A DNA stretch of 64,000 nt from the NCBI RefSeq assembly GCF_004360155.1, contig NZ_SAIS01000001.1:558001-622000 (forward strand), written 5' to 3'. Shown piece by piece: positions 7,769 to 16,618 of the stretch (the stretch's first letter is position 1; every line of letters starts with the position of its first letter). The position numbers and the translations under genes were made by a program. The notes under the pieces are model-generated. The model made no database searches, had not been told where the DNA came from, and saw nothing but the letters and a program-made list of their open reading frames with translations. Source of the stretch: Paraglaciecola marina (GTDB lineage: Bacteria; Pseudomonadota; Gammaproteobacteria; Enterobacterales; Alteromonadaceae).

Positions 7769-9235
7769 CTAATCCATATATTGCGTAATGGTTTTAGTAG
7801 TACCTTGGGTCCAAAGCATGGTTAGCCAGGTTCCAAAGTGCTTTGCAAAAATTTTGTTATCACACAGTGTTCCAAATATGTCACGCATTTGCAAAAAAGC
7901 ATTTGCATCATGTTTCGCTAGAAGCGCTTGCTTCATTAATCTTGAAGCTTGCTGATCGTCTAAGGTTATTCCATTTTCAAGTTCGGCTGCCGCAGCACAC
8001 AGACGGCACCATAGCGCAACGACTAAAGCTAAGCCTTTACAGTCTTGCTGCATCTCAAGGTTGGCGGCAATTATGGGTAAAATAAATTTAGGTAAGCGGT
8101 TGGATGCATCCTGACAAAGCCGAGGCACAGTATCACGAACTTCTGGGTTACTAAAACGTGAATCAATTAAACTAAAGTACTCTTGAAAATCCACCCCGGG
8201 TACTGGCGCTAAGGTGGGGATAATTTCTTCAAGCACTAATTTCTGCAAATATTTGCTGATGAGTGGAGTGGCCATAACTTCATGCACTAACTCTATGCCT
8301 AAAAGTGCTGCGGGGTAGGCTATAGCCGCGTGACCACCATTTAAAATTCGTAGTTTCATTAGCTCATAGGGAGCGACATCAGGCACAAACTCAACCCCGA
8401 CTTTTTCTAGGGGAGGGCGACCATTCTTAAAGTTATCTTCTAGCACCCATTGTCTAAAAGGTTCACAAAACACTGGAGCTTGGTCTTCAATGTTAAATAA
8501 ACTGCTAAGCCTTTCTCGCTCAGTATCAGAGGTTGCTGGGGTAATACAATCAACCATCGAATTAGGAAAGGTTACGTGAGTTTCAATCCACTGTGCCAAT
8601 TGTTTATCTATGGCAGCGGCCATTTTTATCACAGCACGTTTTGCCACATTGCCATTGTGTGGAATATTGTCACAAGACATGATCGTAAAGGCCTTTATAC
8701 CTTGGTCACGACGAAGTTTAAGGGCAGCGATCAAGATACCAAATACCGTAGTGGGCTGAGTGAAATTATTGATATCGGCTTGGATTTCAGGATGATCTAA
8801 GTCAAAGCCGCCCGTTTTATCGTCCATATAATAACCACCTTCTGTGATGGTTAACGACACTATTTTAATGTCACTGTTGCTTAGGGCCTTAATTAAACTG
8901 CCTTCATCGTTTTCGATAAAGTCAATCATCGCGCCGCACACCTCAGCAGTGAGGCCCTGTGCATCCAATTCAACCACAGTTGTCAGCCAGTCCTGGGGTT
9001 TTAATTTATTGCGCATGGCCAAATCGTAAGACTTAGTACCTGCGCCACGTATTGCCCAATCGTGAGCCTCACCCGTGTTAAACAACTTGTGCAGATACAT
9101 GGCTTGATGGGCACGATGAAAATTACCCACGCCTATATGGATAATACCTGCGGTTAATTGCTCCCTAGTGTACTTAGGCTTATTCACTTCTGAGGACAAG
9201 GTATCTAGGGTGTGACTATTTAATTTAACGGACAT
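7769..9235 (-). CDS. Mannitol 2-dehydrogenase (polyol-specific long-chain dehydrogenase)
   Basis: A 488-residue member of the long-chain mannitol dehydrogenase family, which oxidises D-mannitol to D-fructose with NAD. The nucleotide-binding N-terminal part has IIHIGVGNFHRAHQ (residues 31-44). The family signature KLRILNGGHAAIAYP gives Lys294, Asn299 and His302, and Asn190 lies in SCDNIPHNG; these match Lys295, Asn300, His303 and Asn191 of the Pseudomonas fluorescens enzyme with a constant offset of one, so the active site is complete. D-arabinitol or fructuronate oxidoreductases are related, but the ABC transporter, fructokinase and porin next to it favour mannitol. It lies between the ABC ATPase gene and the HAD phosphatase gene in the operon. 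Confidence 0.92.
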   Translation of the reverse strand: MSVKLNSHTLDTLSSEVNKPKYTREQLTAGIIHIGVGNFHRAHQAMYLHKLFNTGEAHDWAIRGAGTKSYDLAMRNKLKPQDWLTTVVELDAQGLTAEVCGAMIDFIENDEGSLIKALSNSDIKIVSLTITEGGYYMDDKTGGFDLDHPEIQADINNFTQPTTVFGILIAALKLRRDQGIKAFTIMSCDNIPHNGNVAKRAVIKMAAAIDKQLAQWIETHVTFPNSMVDCITPATSDTERERLSSLFNIEDQAPVFCEPFRQWVLEDNFKNGRPPLEKVGVEFVPDVAPYELMKLRILNGGHAAIAYPAALLGIELVHEVMATPLISKYLQKLVLEEIIPTLAPVPGVDFQEYFSLIDSRFSNPEVRDTVPRLCQDASNRLPKFILPIIAANLEMQQDCKGLALVVALWCRLCAAAAELENGITLDDQQASRLMKQALLAKHDANAFLQMRDIFGTLCDNKIFAKHFGTWLTMLWTQGTTKTITQYMD

Positions 9236-9312
9236 TAGCGACCACTCATTATTAAATCACTGTGTCATAGTTAATGACACAGTGTGGCTTTGTTACAAGA
9301 ATCGGGTTTAAC

Positions 9313-10326
9313 CTAAATTTCAGTTAATGACGGTAAGGTAAGGCCTGTTTTGTCAAACCGTAAAATTTTGTTTTGAGCTGCGCTCAAGAAAACCTTGTCA
9401 CCATAGGTAAAGGGGCAATCACCGTCACTTTTAACGGTTAAAGTGCCAATTTTTTCTACATGGACATGCAAAAATGTTTCAGAACCTAAATGCTCAACCA
9501 CACCTACATTACCCGCCCACATGCCTTCATCATTTGATATTTTGATGTGCTCAGGTCGAACGCCAATAGAATGTGCACCGTCATTAGCCGTAGGTATGTC
9601 GATGAAGTTCATTTTTGGTGAGCCAATAAAGCCGGCTACAAAACGATTAACTGGATTTTGATACAATTCTAATGGCGTACCAACTTGTTCAATTACACCT
9701 GCATTGAAAACAGCGATTCGGTCAGCCATAGTCATAGCTTCTACCTGATCGTGGGTTACGTAAATCATGGTTGTCGCTAGGCTTTTATGCAGCTCAGAAA
9801 TCTCTAAGCGCATGTTGACCCTAAGCGATGCATCTAGGTTTGAAAGCGGTTCATCGAATAAGAATGCAGAAGGTTGACGTACAATAGCGCGGCCGATAGC
9901 AACACGTTGCCTTTGACCACCAGATAACTGCCCTGGCTTACGATCTAAGTAATCACCTAGGTTTAATATTTTTGCTGCTGATGCAATCTTTTGCTCAATT
10001 TCAGCAGGGGCAACCTTTGCTCGCTTCAATGGGAACGCAATATTATTACGCACCGTCATGTGCGGGTACAAAGCATAAGATTGGAATACCATAGCCAAGC
10101 CTCTTTTGGCTGGCGGGGTGTCAGTGGCATCTTGTCCGTCAATTTCAATGTTACCACTGGTGGTATCTTCTAATCCGGCAATCATGCGTAGCAAAGTCGA
10201 TTTACCACAACCTGATGGCCCTACAAAAACGATAAACTCACCGTCTTTAATATCTAAGTCTAATGGTTTGATAACGTTCACATCACCAAAGCTTTTTGTT
10301 ACTTGTTTTAATGTAATACTACCCAT
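9313..10326 (-). CDS. Polyol ABC transporter ATPase (MalK/UgpC type)
   Basis: 337 residues from the ATG at 10326, with GGAG 11 bases upstream; a TTG two codons earlier is less likely. All ABC ATPase motifs are present: Walker [10 protein letters not shown] (36-44), Q-loop, signature LSGGQ (134-138) and Walker B FLFDEP (155-160). A C-terminal TOBE/MalK-like regulatory domain after residue 235 ([12 protein letters not shown]) marks it as the CUT1/sugar type. It powers uptake through the two adjacent permeases, probably of mannitol or sorbitol. It is 12 bases downstream of the second permease gene and is the last transporter gene of the operon. Confidence 0.93.
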   Translation of the reverse strand: MGSITLKQVTKSFGDVNVIKPLDLDIKDGEFIVFVGPSGCGKSTLLRMIAGLEDTTSGNIEIDGQDATDTPPAKRGLAMVFQSYALYPHMTVRNNIAFPLKRAKVAPAEIEQKIASAAKILNLGDYLDRKPGQLSGGQRQRVAIGRAIVRQPSAFLFDEPLSNLDASLRVNMRLEISELHKSLATTMIYVTHDQVEAMTMADRIAVFNAGVIEQVGTPLELYQNPVNRFVAGFIGSPKMNFIDIPTANDGAHSIGVRPEHIKISNDEGMWAGNVGVVEHLGSETFLHVHVEKIGTLTVKSDGDCPFTYGDKVFLSAAQNKILRFDKTGLTLPSLTEI

Positions 10327-10337
10327 TTTCAATTCTC

Positions 10338-11168
10338 CTACTTAACTGCGCCGAAGCTTAATCCACGCACTAATTGTTTTTGACTAAACCAACCCAAAAT
10401 TAAAATGGGAACTATTGCCATAGCAGATGCCGCTGATAGCTTGGCGTAAAATAGCCCCTCTGGGCTTGAGTAACTGGCAATAAATGCCGTGAGTGGGGCT
10501 GCGTTGGCGGCCGTTAAAATTAAGGTCCAAAATGCTTCGTTCCATGCCAATATCACGTTCAATAATAAGGTTGACGCAATACCTGGTAAGGCAATAGGTA
10601 AAAGCACATGAAATACTTCTTCAATTATGGTTGCGCCATCCATCCGTGACGCTTCAAGAATTTCACTGGGGATTTCTCGAAAATAGGTGTAAAGCATCCA
10701 CACCATGATAGGTAAGTTGATTAAGGTCATAACAATCACTAAGCCAAGTTTGGTGTCTAGTAATCCAAAATCACGAAATAACAAATAAATGGGGATCAAC
10801 ACGCCAACTGGAGGCAACATTTTGGTTGATAACATCCACATTAAGAGGTTTTTAGTACGTTTAGTTTGTACAAAGGCCATTGACCAAGCCGCAGGGATGG
10901 CAATCAGTAACCCCAACAAACTTGACCCAATAGATATCACTACCGAATTCCAAAAATGCGTGAAATAAGGTGAGCGCTCTAATACGTCTCTGTAGTTTTC
11001 TAAGGTCCAATCAAACATAAATAAGCTTGGGCTAGCGGATATTGCTTCGGCTTCTGTTTTAAAGCTGGTAAGCAAAGTCCACAAAATAGGGAAGAATATC
11101 AAGCCACTAATGGTCCAAGCTAAAACTGTATAAATTAATTTTGATTTATGACTACTGGTAATTGCCAT
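10338..11168 (-). CDS. Polyol ABC transporter permease (MalG-like)
   Basis: A 276-residue inner-membrane protein with six predicted helices. The EAA loop that docks to the ATPase is visible as [20 protein letters not shown] followed by LLPIALPG. Length and motif match the MalG-like partner of CUT1 sugar importers. It starts three bases after the stop of the other permease gene and ends 12 bases before the ATPase start, so the three are translated as a unit. In the polyol ABC systems of alphaproteobacteria the same gene order (binding protein, permease, permease, ATPase, dehydrogenase) is found. Confidence 0.92.
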   Translation of the reverse strand: MAITSSHKSKLIYTVLAWTISGLIFFPILWTLLTSFKTEAEAISASPSLFMFDWTLENYRDVLERSPYFTHFWNSVVISIGSSLLGLLIAIPAAWSMAFVQTKRTKNLLMWMLSTKMLPPVGVLIPIYLLFRDFGLLDTKLGLVIVMTLINLPIMVWMLYTYFREIPSEILEASRMDGATIIEEVFHVLLPIALPGIASTLLLNVILAWNEAFWTLILTAANAAPLTAFIASYSSPEGLFYAKLSAASAMAIVPILILGWFSQKQLVRGLSFGAVK

Positions 11169-11171
11169 GAT

Positions 11172-12044
11172 TTAGCCCTCCAAGTTTTTGCCAATAAGGC
11201 GCATTAAGAAAATGGCTACAATGTTAGCTATGATCACCGCTACTATGCCTCCAGCAGACCCACCACCTACATCAAATTGCAGTAAAGATTGGGTATAGAT
11301 TAAATAAGTAATATTGGTTGACGCATATCCAGGTCCGCCGCTCGTTGTCACAAGAATTTCAGCGAAGATAGACAATAGAAATATGGTTTCGATTAGGATC
11401 ACAGCGGTAACAGCACGAGATAAGTGCGGTAACACTATGTAGAAAAACTTACTAAAAGGGCCTGCACCATCTAAATCGGCGGCTTCTAATTGCTCACGGT
11501 CAAGAGACTGAATAGCCGTTAATAAAATTAGGGCTGCAAAAGGTAGCCACTGCCAAGACACAATAATGATGATGGACAACAAAGGCACTTGTGCAAAAAA
11601 GTCAATTGGGTTCATCCCTAACCAAGATGAAAAGTGCGCAAACAAACCGTTAACTGGGTTCATCAACATATTTTTCCACACTAAGGCAGACACAGTCGGC
11701 ATCACAAAAAACGGTGCTAACACCATAATACGTACGTAATTTCGGCCCCAAATAGCTTGGTCAAGCAAAATGGCTAAACCTATGCCACCACAGATGGTAA
11801 TGGTTAACACACCGCCAACTAGTAATAATGTGTTGAAGAAAGACTCAGTGAAGGCTGGATCTGTAATAAAGAATTCGTAGTTTAGAAAACCAATGAACTC
11901 ATGTTCACCCGGTATGAGTAGATTGTAATCTAAGAAAGAAAAATACAATGTCATACACAGCGGTACAATCATCCACCCCAATAATAATAATACTGAGGGC
12001 ATCAACATAAACTTTGCCAATGTACGGGATTGGGTAGTCGCCAT
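11172..12044 (-). CDS. Polyol ABC transporter permease (MalF-like)
   Basis: A 290-residue inner-membrane protein with six predicted helices and an EAA loop (EQLEAADLDGAGPFSKFFYI, then VLPHLSRA). It is the MalF-like partner in a CUT1 carbohydrate importer. Its ATG at 12044 lies 86 bases after the binding-protein stop, and this gap holds a strong hairpin (12072-12116), which probably lowers permease expression relative to the abundant binding protein. The downstream permease follows after three bases. Confidence 0.92.
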   Translation of the reverse strand: MATTQSRTLAKFMLMPSVLLLLGWMIVPLCMTLYFSFLDYNLLIPGEHEFIGFLNYEFFITDPAFTESFFNTLLLVGGVLTITICGGIGLAILLDQAIWGRNYVRIMVLAPFFVMPTVSALVWKNMLMNPVNGLFAHFSSWLGMNPIDFFAQVPLLSIIIIVSWQWLPFAALILLTAIQSLDREQLEAADLDGAGPFSKFFYIVLPHLSRAVTAVILIETIFLLSIFAEILVTTSGGPGYASTNITYLIYTQSLLQFDVGGGSAGGIVAVIIANIVAIFLMRLIGKNLEG

Positions 12045-12071
12045 AATTAAGACCTTTTTAAAAATATAAAT

Positions 12072-12116
12072 AATGGGTAAGTTGCTAAGGGGGATGACCT
12101 TTAGAACTTACCCGTT
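12072..12116 (-). promoter_or_regulatory. Intercistronic hairpin between binding-protein and permease genes
   Basis: Arms GGGTAAGTT (12075-12083) and AACTTACCC (12105-12113) are perfectly complementary, and an inner CTAAGG/CCTTTAG stem with one bulged base extends the structure. There is no T run on the minus strand. Such hairpins in ABC operons commonly protect the upstream mRNA from 3' decay and lower downstream expression; that role is inferred. Confidence 0.6.
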
Positions 12117-12130
12117 AAATAAGCCAGCTA

Positions 12131-13438
12131 CTACTTAGGGTAGCGGGCTTTACGCATGGCTCGTTCTGTCAAACGTTGTGAACTAGCTAAAGCTTGTTTC
12201 ACTGTCATTCTGCCGGTAAGTGCAGCGCTAAATTGCTGACCTACTGCAGTTCCAATGCCTTGAAACTCAGGAATGGCAACAAATTGCACGCCAACATAAG
12301 GCACTGGGTCAACTGTAGGGTTAACAGGGTCGGCTGATTGGATAGAATCTAGTGTGATTTGCGCAAAAGGTGCGGCTTTTAGGTACTCTGGGTTTTCATA
12401 TAAAGATTTACGAGTACCTGGAGGCACTTTTGCCCAGCCTTTTTTAGACGCTACTAAGGCTGTGTACTCTTTAGAGGTAGCCCAGCTAACAAACTTCATG
12501 GCTGCATCTGATTTTTTGCTACTTGCAGGGATGGCTAAGTTCCAGGCCCATAACCAGTTACCACGTTTGCCTAAACCATTATCCGGAGCTAATGCAAAAC
12601 CTACTTTGTCAGCTACTTCAGAGTCTGTTTTGTTGGTAACGAATGCACCTGCCACTGTCGCATCAATCCACATGCCGCATTTACCAGTTTGGAATAAGGC
12701 TAGGTTTTCGTTAAAGCCGTTAGCAGAAGCTCCAGGAGGGCCTGACTCTTCCATTACATCAACATAGAACTGCAAGGTATCTTGCCATGGCTGAGTGTTA
12801 AACTGAGGCTTCCAGTTTTCATCAAACCAGCGAGCTCCAAATGAGTTAGACATAGAGGTGATTAAAGCGATGTTTTCACCCCAACCAGCTTTACCTCGTA
12901 AACAGATGCCGTAAATTCCGGCGTCTTTGTCTGTCATTGCTTTAGCCGCTTTACGAATAAAGGTCCAAGTAGGGGCCTTAGGCATCTCTAATCCAGCTTT
13001 TTCCATAAGGTCTGTGCGATACATAACCATTGAGCTTTCACCATAAAATGGGGCAGCTACTAGCTTATCGTTAATTGACAGGCCGCTTCTGATTGCTGGT
13101 AGTAAATCATCTTTATCATAGTCAGCGTCAAGGTTATCCAAAGGCTTTAACCAACCTTGCTTACCCCAAATTGGCACTTCATAAGTTCCTATTGTCATGA
13201 CATCGTACTGGCCACCTTTAGTGGCAACGTCTGTTGTCACTCGTTGGCGTAAAATGTTTTCTTCTAGGGTGACCCATTTAAGGTTAATGTCAGGGTTTTT
13301 AGCTTCAAAGTCAGAGCTTAATTCCTTCATGGTAATCATGTCACCATTGTTCACTGTGGCGATGGTAATTGTTTCTGCGGTAACGGCTGCGCTCATGGTT
13401 AATGCGCCGCAGGCTAGCATGGTTAATTTATTTAACAT
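12131..13438 (-). CDS. Periplasmic polyol-binding protein of the ABC transporter
   Basis: A 435-residue family-1 extracellular solute-binding protein. Residues 1-21 (MLNKLTMLACGALTMSAAVTA) form a Sec signal peptide with cleavage before ETITIATVNN. The mature protein has the two-lobed pattern of sugar-binding proteins, with KGGQYDVMTIGTYEVPIWG and the late KFVSWATSKEY segment. It would capture mannitol or sorbitol in the periplasm and deliver it to the adjacent permease pair. It lies between the outer-membrane channel gene and the permease genes. Hairpins on both sides (13468-13494 and 12072-12116) suggest independent tuning of its mRNA level. Confidence 0.92.
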   Translation of the reverse strand: MLNKLTMLACGALTMSAAVTAETITIATVNNGDMITMKELSSDFEAKNPDINLKWVTLEENILRQRVTTDVATKGGQYDVMTIGTYEVPIWGKQGWLKPLDNLDADYDKDDLLPAIRSGLSINDKLVAAPFYGESSMVMYRTDLMEKAGLEMPKAPTWTFIRKAAKAMTDKDAGIYGICLRGKAGWGENIALITSMSNSFGARWFDENWKPQFNTQPWQDTLQFYVDVMEESGPPGASANGFNENLALFQTGKCGMWIDATVAGAFVTNKTDSEVADKVGFALAPDNGLGKRGNWLWAWNLAIPASSKKSDAAMKFVSWATSKEYTALVASKKGWAKVPPGTRKSLYENPEYLKAAPFAQITLDSIQSADPVNPTVDPVPYVGVQFVAIPEFQGIGTAVGQQFSAALTGRMTVKQALASSQRLTERAMRKARYPK

Positions 13439-13467
13439 CGGGTAATCCCCTTATATTCAAAATTAAA

Positions 13468-13494
13468 GTCTCACCTAACTAGGCTAAATGAGAC
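13468..13494 (-). promoter_or_regulatory. Bulged hairpin between porin and binding-protein genes
   Basis: Outer arms GTCTCA (13468-13473) and TGAGAC (13489-13494) enclose an inner CCTA-AC-TAGG stem with a bulge on one side. On the minus strand it is followed by TTTAATTTT, so it may act as a weak terminator or as an mRNA-processing site after the porin gene. Confidence 0.4.
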
Positions 13495-13542
13495 GGTTTT
13501 GTGTTTATAATTTGGCTTAGTCGTCTATAGCCTAGTGAAATA

Positions 13543-14886
13543 TTAGAATTTCACTGATATTTCGGAAGTAAAGCCATCAAAGCCAGCGCCAATTTGGCCT
13601 CCAGAGTTAATGCCTTCGTCTTGGTCAACGTATTCAACTTTCAACAATGTTTTATCATTAAACCAGTAACCTGCAGCCACTTGTAAACGTTTAACCTTGT
13701 TGTCTGTTTGTTCGATAAGTTCAGAGGTGTTTTTGGCGTCGGCATAACGTGCAGCCACATAGAATTTGTCAGGAATGATGTAGTGCTGCGCTTCAACTAC
13801 GTAATATTCAACAGAAGATTCGCCTTTAATGACATTAACTGAGTCAAAGGTAGTACCGTCTGCATCTGCTACTCCATCTGTCCCAAAGTAGGTAATTCCG
13901 GCTAGCGCATTACCATCTGTGTCAGCAAAGGTGTAATCATCAGATGACTTACCAAGCATTAATATCACATTGGTATTAGCGCTAAATTGATAGGCTAAGT
14001 CCAATTCAACAATTGATTGGTTAAGGCCAGGCATAGCGCCCACATGGGTGTCACGTTCGCTTGAAGCAGACGCCGAGAAGTTATAGTTTTCACCATCACC
14101 GAAGCGATAGTTAGTCGTGGTTAAACCGTCAAGACTAGCGATGCCGTTTTCAAAGCGTAGTTGATCACCTTGGTTCGCTTGAAAAAAACTTAAACCGGCT
14201 TTAAATCCGTTGGTAAATTCTACTGCACCCTGGAGGCGATAGTTATAACCCCTGTCTTCTTGGAAAGCTTCACCAAAGCTTGATGTAGTCATATGGCCAG
14301 CCACTGTGTAACTGCGGATAGGGCCATCTTCAAATGATTTTTTATAAGCTAATTGGGCGCCGTTTTCTGCTGTGGCGTAATCGGTAATACCATTACCAAT
14401 AAGTGCATTGCCTTGGTTGTCGGCGCCGTCTTGAAAACCTTTAAACTGGAAAGGAGATGCACCAATGTTACCTAAACGAAGAGTTAAGTTTGAATCTTCG
14501 CTGGCATGGCCAGAAAGACCAAGTAACTCAAACTCTATTCCTGCAAAGTCTTGGTGAAATGAAAAGTCTCTGTCGCCGTTGTTACCAAAGTCATTAGGCT
14601 CTTCGGCAATATCTACATCGGCAGTGATGTAGTCGGTAATATGAAATTTAAACATCAGGTTAACTCTTAAGCGACCAAAACCGTCTGATTGCTCTTCGTC
14701 AACTGGGCGAAATGCACCTTCTTTAGCCTGAATGGCTTGGTAGTTTTGTAATGCTAAAAAATTAACTTCTGCTAAACCATCTAAAAACTCTTTAGCGAAT
14801 GCCTCCGAACTATGTATTTGTGCTCCTGTACTCACAGCTAATATCGCTGCTGGCAGGCCTAGCCTTCTTTTCATTTTATTTAACAT
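13543..14886 (-). CDS. Outer-membrane beta-barrel channel of the mannitol operon (porin-like)
   Basis: 447 residues from the ATG at 14886 (MLNKMKRRLGL); an upstream ATG at 14910 would add eight polar residues before the signal peptide. Residues 1-31 look like a signal sequence ending ...SSEAFA. The rest is alternating polar/hydrophobic beta strands rich in Gly, Asn and Asp, ending EISVKF with a C-terminal Phe, as in outer-membrane porins. I do not recognise a named family; it resembles alginate/carbohydrate-selective porins in plan. As first gene of the operon it is the likely outer-membrane entry route for the polyol, so the operon would span both membranes. Its function is inferred from position. 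Confidence 0.7.
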   Translation of the reverse strand: MLNKMKRRLGLPAAILAVSTGAQIHSSEAFAKEFLDGLAEVNFLALQNYQAIQAKEGAFRPVDEEQSDGFGRLRVNLMFKFHITDYITADVDIAEEPNDFGNNGDRDFSFHQDFAGIEFELLGLSGHASEDSNLTLRLGNIGASPFQFKGFQDGADNQGNALIGNGITDYATAENGAQLAYKKSFEDGPIRSYTVAGHMTTSSFGEAFQEDRGYNYRLQGAVEFTNGFKAGLSFFQANQGDQLRFENGIASLDGLTTTNYRFGDGENYNFSASASSERDTHVGAMPGLNQSIVELDLAYQFSANTNVILMLGKSSDDYTFADTDGNALAGITYFGTDGVADADGTTFDSVNVIKGESSVEYYVVEAQHYIIPDKFYVAARYADAKNTSELIEQTDNKVKRLQVAAGYWFNDKTLLKVEYVDQDEGINSGGQIGAGFDGFTSEISVKF

Positions 14887-14910
14887 GTTAGTGTCCTGTG
14901 TTTTATTCAT

Positions 14911-15549
14911 TTTTTAAATAAAAACTGGCAAATTTTTTAATGGTTTTACTTCAAGTATTGCCAATTTAACGGGTGAGCAATTAATCTTTCATTTAAACTA
15001 AAATACCTAATGGTGCATATGCTCAGCTGGTGAGCATATTCTCAGAATGATTTGTGAAGTTCAACCTTTTTCGTTACAAATTATTTACATTTTTAATTAA
15101 ATTTAATAATTCACATAAAAAACAAAGAGTTATTTATATGAATTATGTTAATGAAATAACTGTTTATTCTTGGGGGGAGATAGGATTTAAATTTTTTGAG
15201 AGTTAATAAGGTGAGTACAGAAACGAGTAAGCCACAAAAAGGCTATTCATTGCGCGAATAGAGAACTTCTACAAATAGATTCTTTCAAAAAGAACAAGTT
15301 TCCAAACAGGAATTGGATGGGAAGCTTATAGGGGGGTAAAAATCCTTTGTTTTTTAGAATGTTGCTTAATTGTTACTAATGATAGTCAGTGTGAGGTGGC
15401 TTGAAAGTGAGTTTTTAAACCTTAGGAAAATAGGGAAGTGATGCAGGGTTAGACAAAGCGCGTACATAAAATAAAATGTAGAAAAGCATAAAATAGTTAA
15501 GGTTAATGATCGGTAGAACACCTTGTTGTACCGATAAATTAGTCGGATA
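14911..15549. other. Control region upstream of the mannitol operon
   Basis: These 639 bases between the porin and the flavin reductase genes hold no confident gene. They contain the inverted repeat at 15017-15039 (see separate entry). A GTG-started 16-codon frame at 15211-15261 and a 68-codon frame overlapping the end of the flavin reductase gene have no support. The rest is A/T-rich without clear promoter boxes. Confidence 0.5.
15017..15039. promoter_or_regulatory. Candidate operator of the mannitol operon
   Basis: A nine-base perfect inverted repeat, ATATGCTCA (15017-15025) and TGAGCATAT (15031-15039), with a five-base spacer GCTGG. It lies about 130 bases before the porin start. SorC-type regulators bind as oligomers to palindromic sites, so the operon's own regulator is the natural candidate. 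I did not find a second clear copy in the window. Confidence 0.45.
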
Positions 15550-16041
15550 TTATTCGTGAGAAACCTTGGCATAAGTACCAGAGTGGAACACTAGGGGGTT
15601 ATTGCAACCAGCGGTTTCATAATCGAGTACTCTACCTACTAGAATAACGTGATCACCACCATCATATTCATGCTGGCAAATACACTGAAACCTAGCACTG
15701 AACTCAGGTAACAAAGGTACTTCACCTATGCCATAAGACACATCGATTCCTGTAAACTTATCATCACTTTTTGTGGCAAAGGTGTTAGACAAATCTTGTT
15801 GATGCTCACTTAAAACATGCACTGCAAAGTGATGTCCTTCACCAAATGATGGTAAAGAGCGAGCGCCTTTATCTATGCTCCACAAAACCAAAGGTGGGTT
15901 TAAAGACACAGTATTAAAACTACTGGCAGTCATTCCAATTAATTCGCCCGATTCATTTTTAGTGGTAATAATTGTTACACCTGTAGGAAACTTACCCAAA
16001 GCATTTCGGAAATCACGGGGATCGAACTCGGGTTGGGTCAT
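15550..16041 (-). CDS. Flavin reductase-like (split-barrel FMN-binding) protein
   Basis: A 163-residue protein of the flavin-reductase-like domain family. It has the typical opening FRNALGKFPTGVTIITT, the FMN-binding GMTASSFNTVSLNPPLVLWS loop, and the late GGDHVILVGRVLD strand. Such proteins reduce free FMN or FAD with NAD(P)H and supply a two-component mono-oxygenase. No oxygenase partner lies next to it, so its partner is unknown. It has an ATG at 16041. It is on the same strand as the mannitol operon but 640 bases upstream, so the two are probably separate. Confidence 0.88.
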   Translation of the reverse strand: MTQPEFDPRDFRNALGKFPTGVTIITTKNESGELIGMTASSFNTVSLNPPLVLWSIDKGARSLPSFGEGHHFAVHVLSEHQQDLSNTFATKSDDKFTGIDVSYGIGEVPLLPEFSARFQCICQHEYDGGDHVILVGRVLDYETAGCNNPLVFHSGTYAKVSHE

Positions 16042-16293
16042 GGGTATTCTCCTAATTATTGACGTTATTTGTGTCCCAAAAAATTCTTAAAATTATATTG
16101 AAACCATAAAGCAGCAAGCTTAAAGGTTCTTGATAAGTTTTAAAACAGTAATTATAGGGATAGTAGATATAAAAATTATGAAGAAACATAGTCACTTAGC
16201 TATGAAAATACATACGTTTTAATTCTAACTTGTTCTGAATGAACTTAATCTAGATCTGTTTTTTTAGATTTATGTTTTGGGTTTTAACCTTGA

Positions 16294-16572
16294 ATGATTT
16301 ATCCTAAATACACTCGAATAAAATGGCTAGATACCATCATGTTCTCTTCTAAAACTAAGAAACTCTCTACAATTTCAGCTCCACACCTTGCTCACATTCC
16401 AAGCAAGTGTCGATGTGGGGGACAGCCCACTAAACCACTGAAAGTTGCAGAAGTCTCTGATAGATGGGTGATAAAATGTAGAGTTGATGCTTGTTATGCG
16501 TATAATATCGGACAAGGACTGAATGACACGATTGCTGGTTGGAACCACTTAAGTACTCACTTTTATCGTTAA
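16294..16572 (+). CDS. Small Lar-like zinc-ribbon protein
   Basis: 92 residues from the ATG at 16294, or 77 from an ATG at 16339. The core holds two cysteine pairs, CRCGG and CRVDAC, about 26 residues apart, with WVIKC before the second pair and a final IAGWN. This pattern (C-x-C-G-G ... W-x-I-x-C-x4-C ... A-x-x-x-WN) resembles Lar-type restriction-alleviation proteins found in phages and genomes, but it is short and the match is by eye. It lies 46 bases before uvrY on the same strand. It may be a structural zinc protein of unknown role; antirestriction is only a suggestion. Confidence 0.55.
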   Translation: MIYPKYTRIKWLDTIMFSSKTKKLSTISAPHLAHIPSKCRCGGQPTKPLKVAEVSDRWVIKCRVDACYAYNIGQGLNDTIAGWNHLSTHFYR

Positions 16573-16618
16573 TAGGTAATTGTTTTTTAATACATAATAA
16601 TAAGTATGGAGTTGTTCC

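Noticed and set aside
12354-12767. 137-codon plus-strand frame
   Set aside because: Lies fully antisense to the ABC binding-protein gene, which has strong domain support; likewise the long antisense frames at 53956-54378 and 55555-55938 inside the RND gene.
15366-15572. 68-codon minus-strand frame
   Set aside because: Overlaps the end of the flavin reductase gene, has no domain and poor composition.
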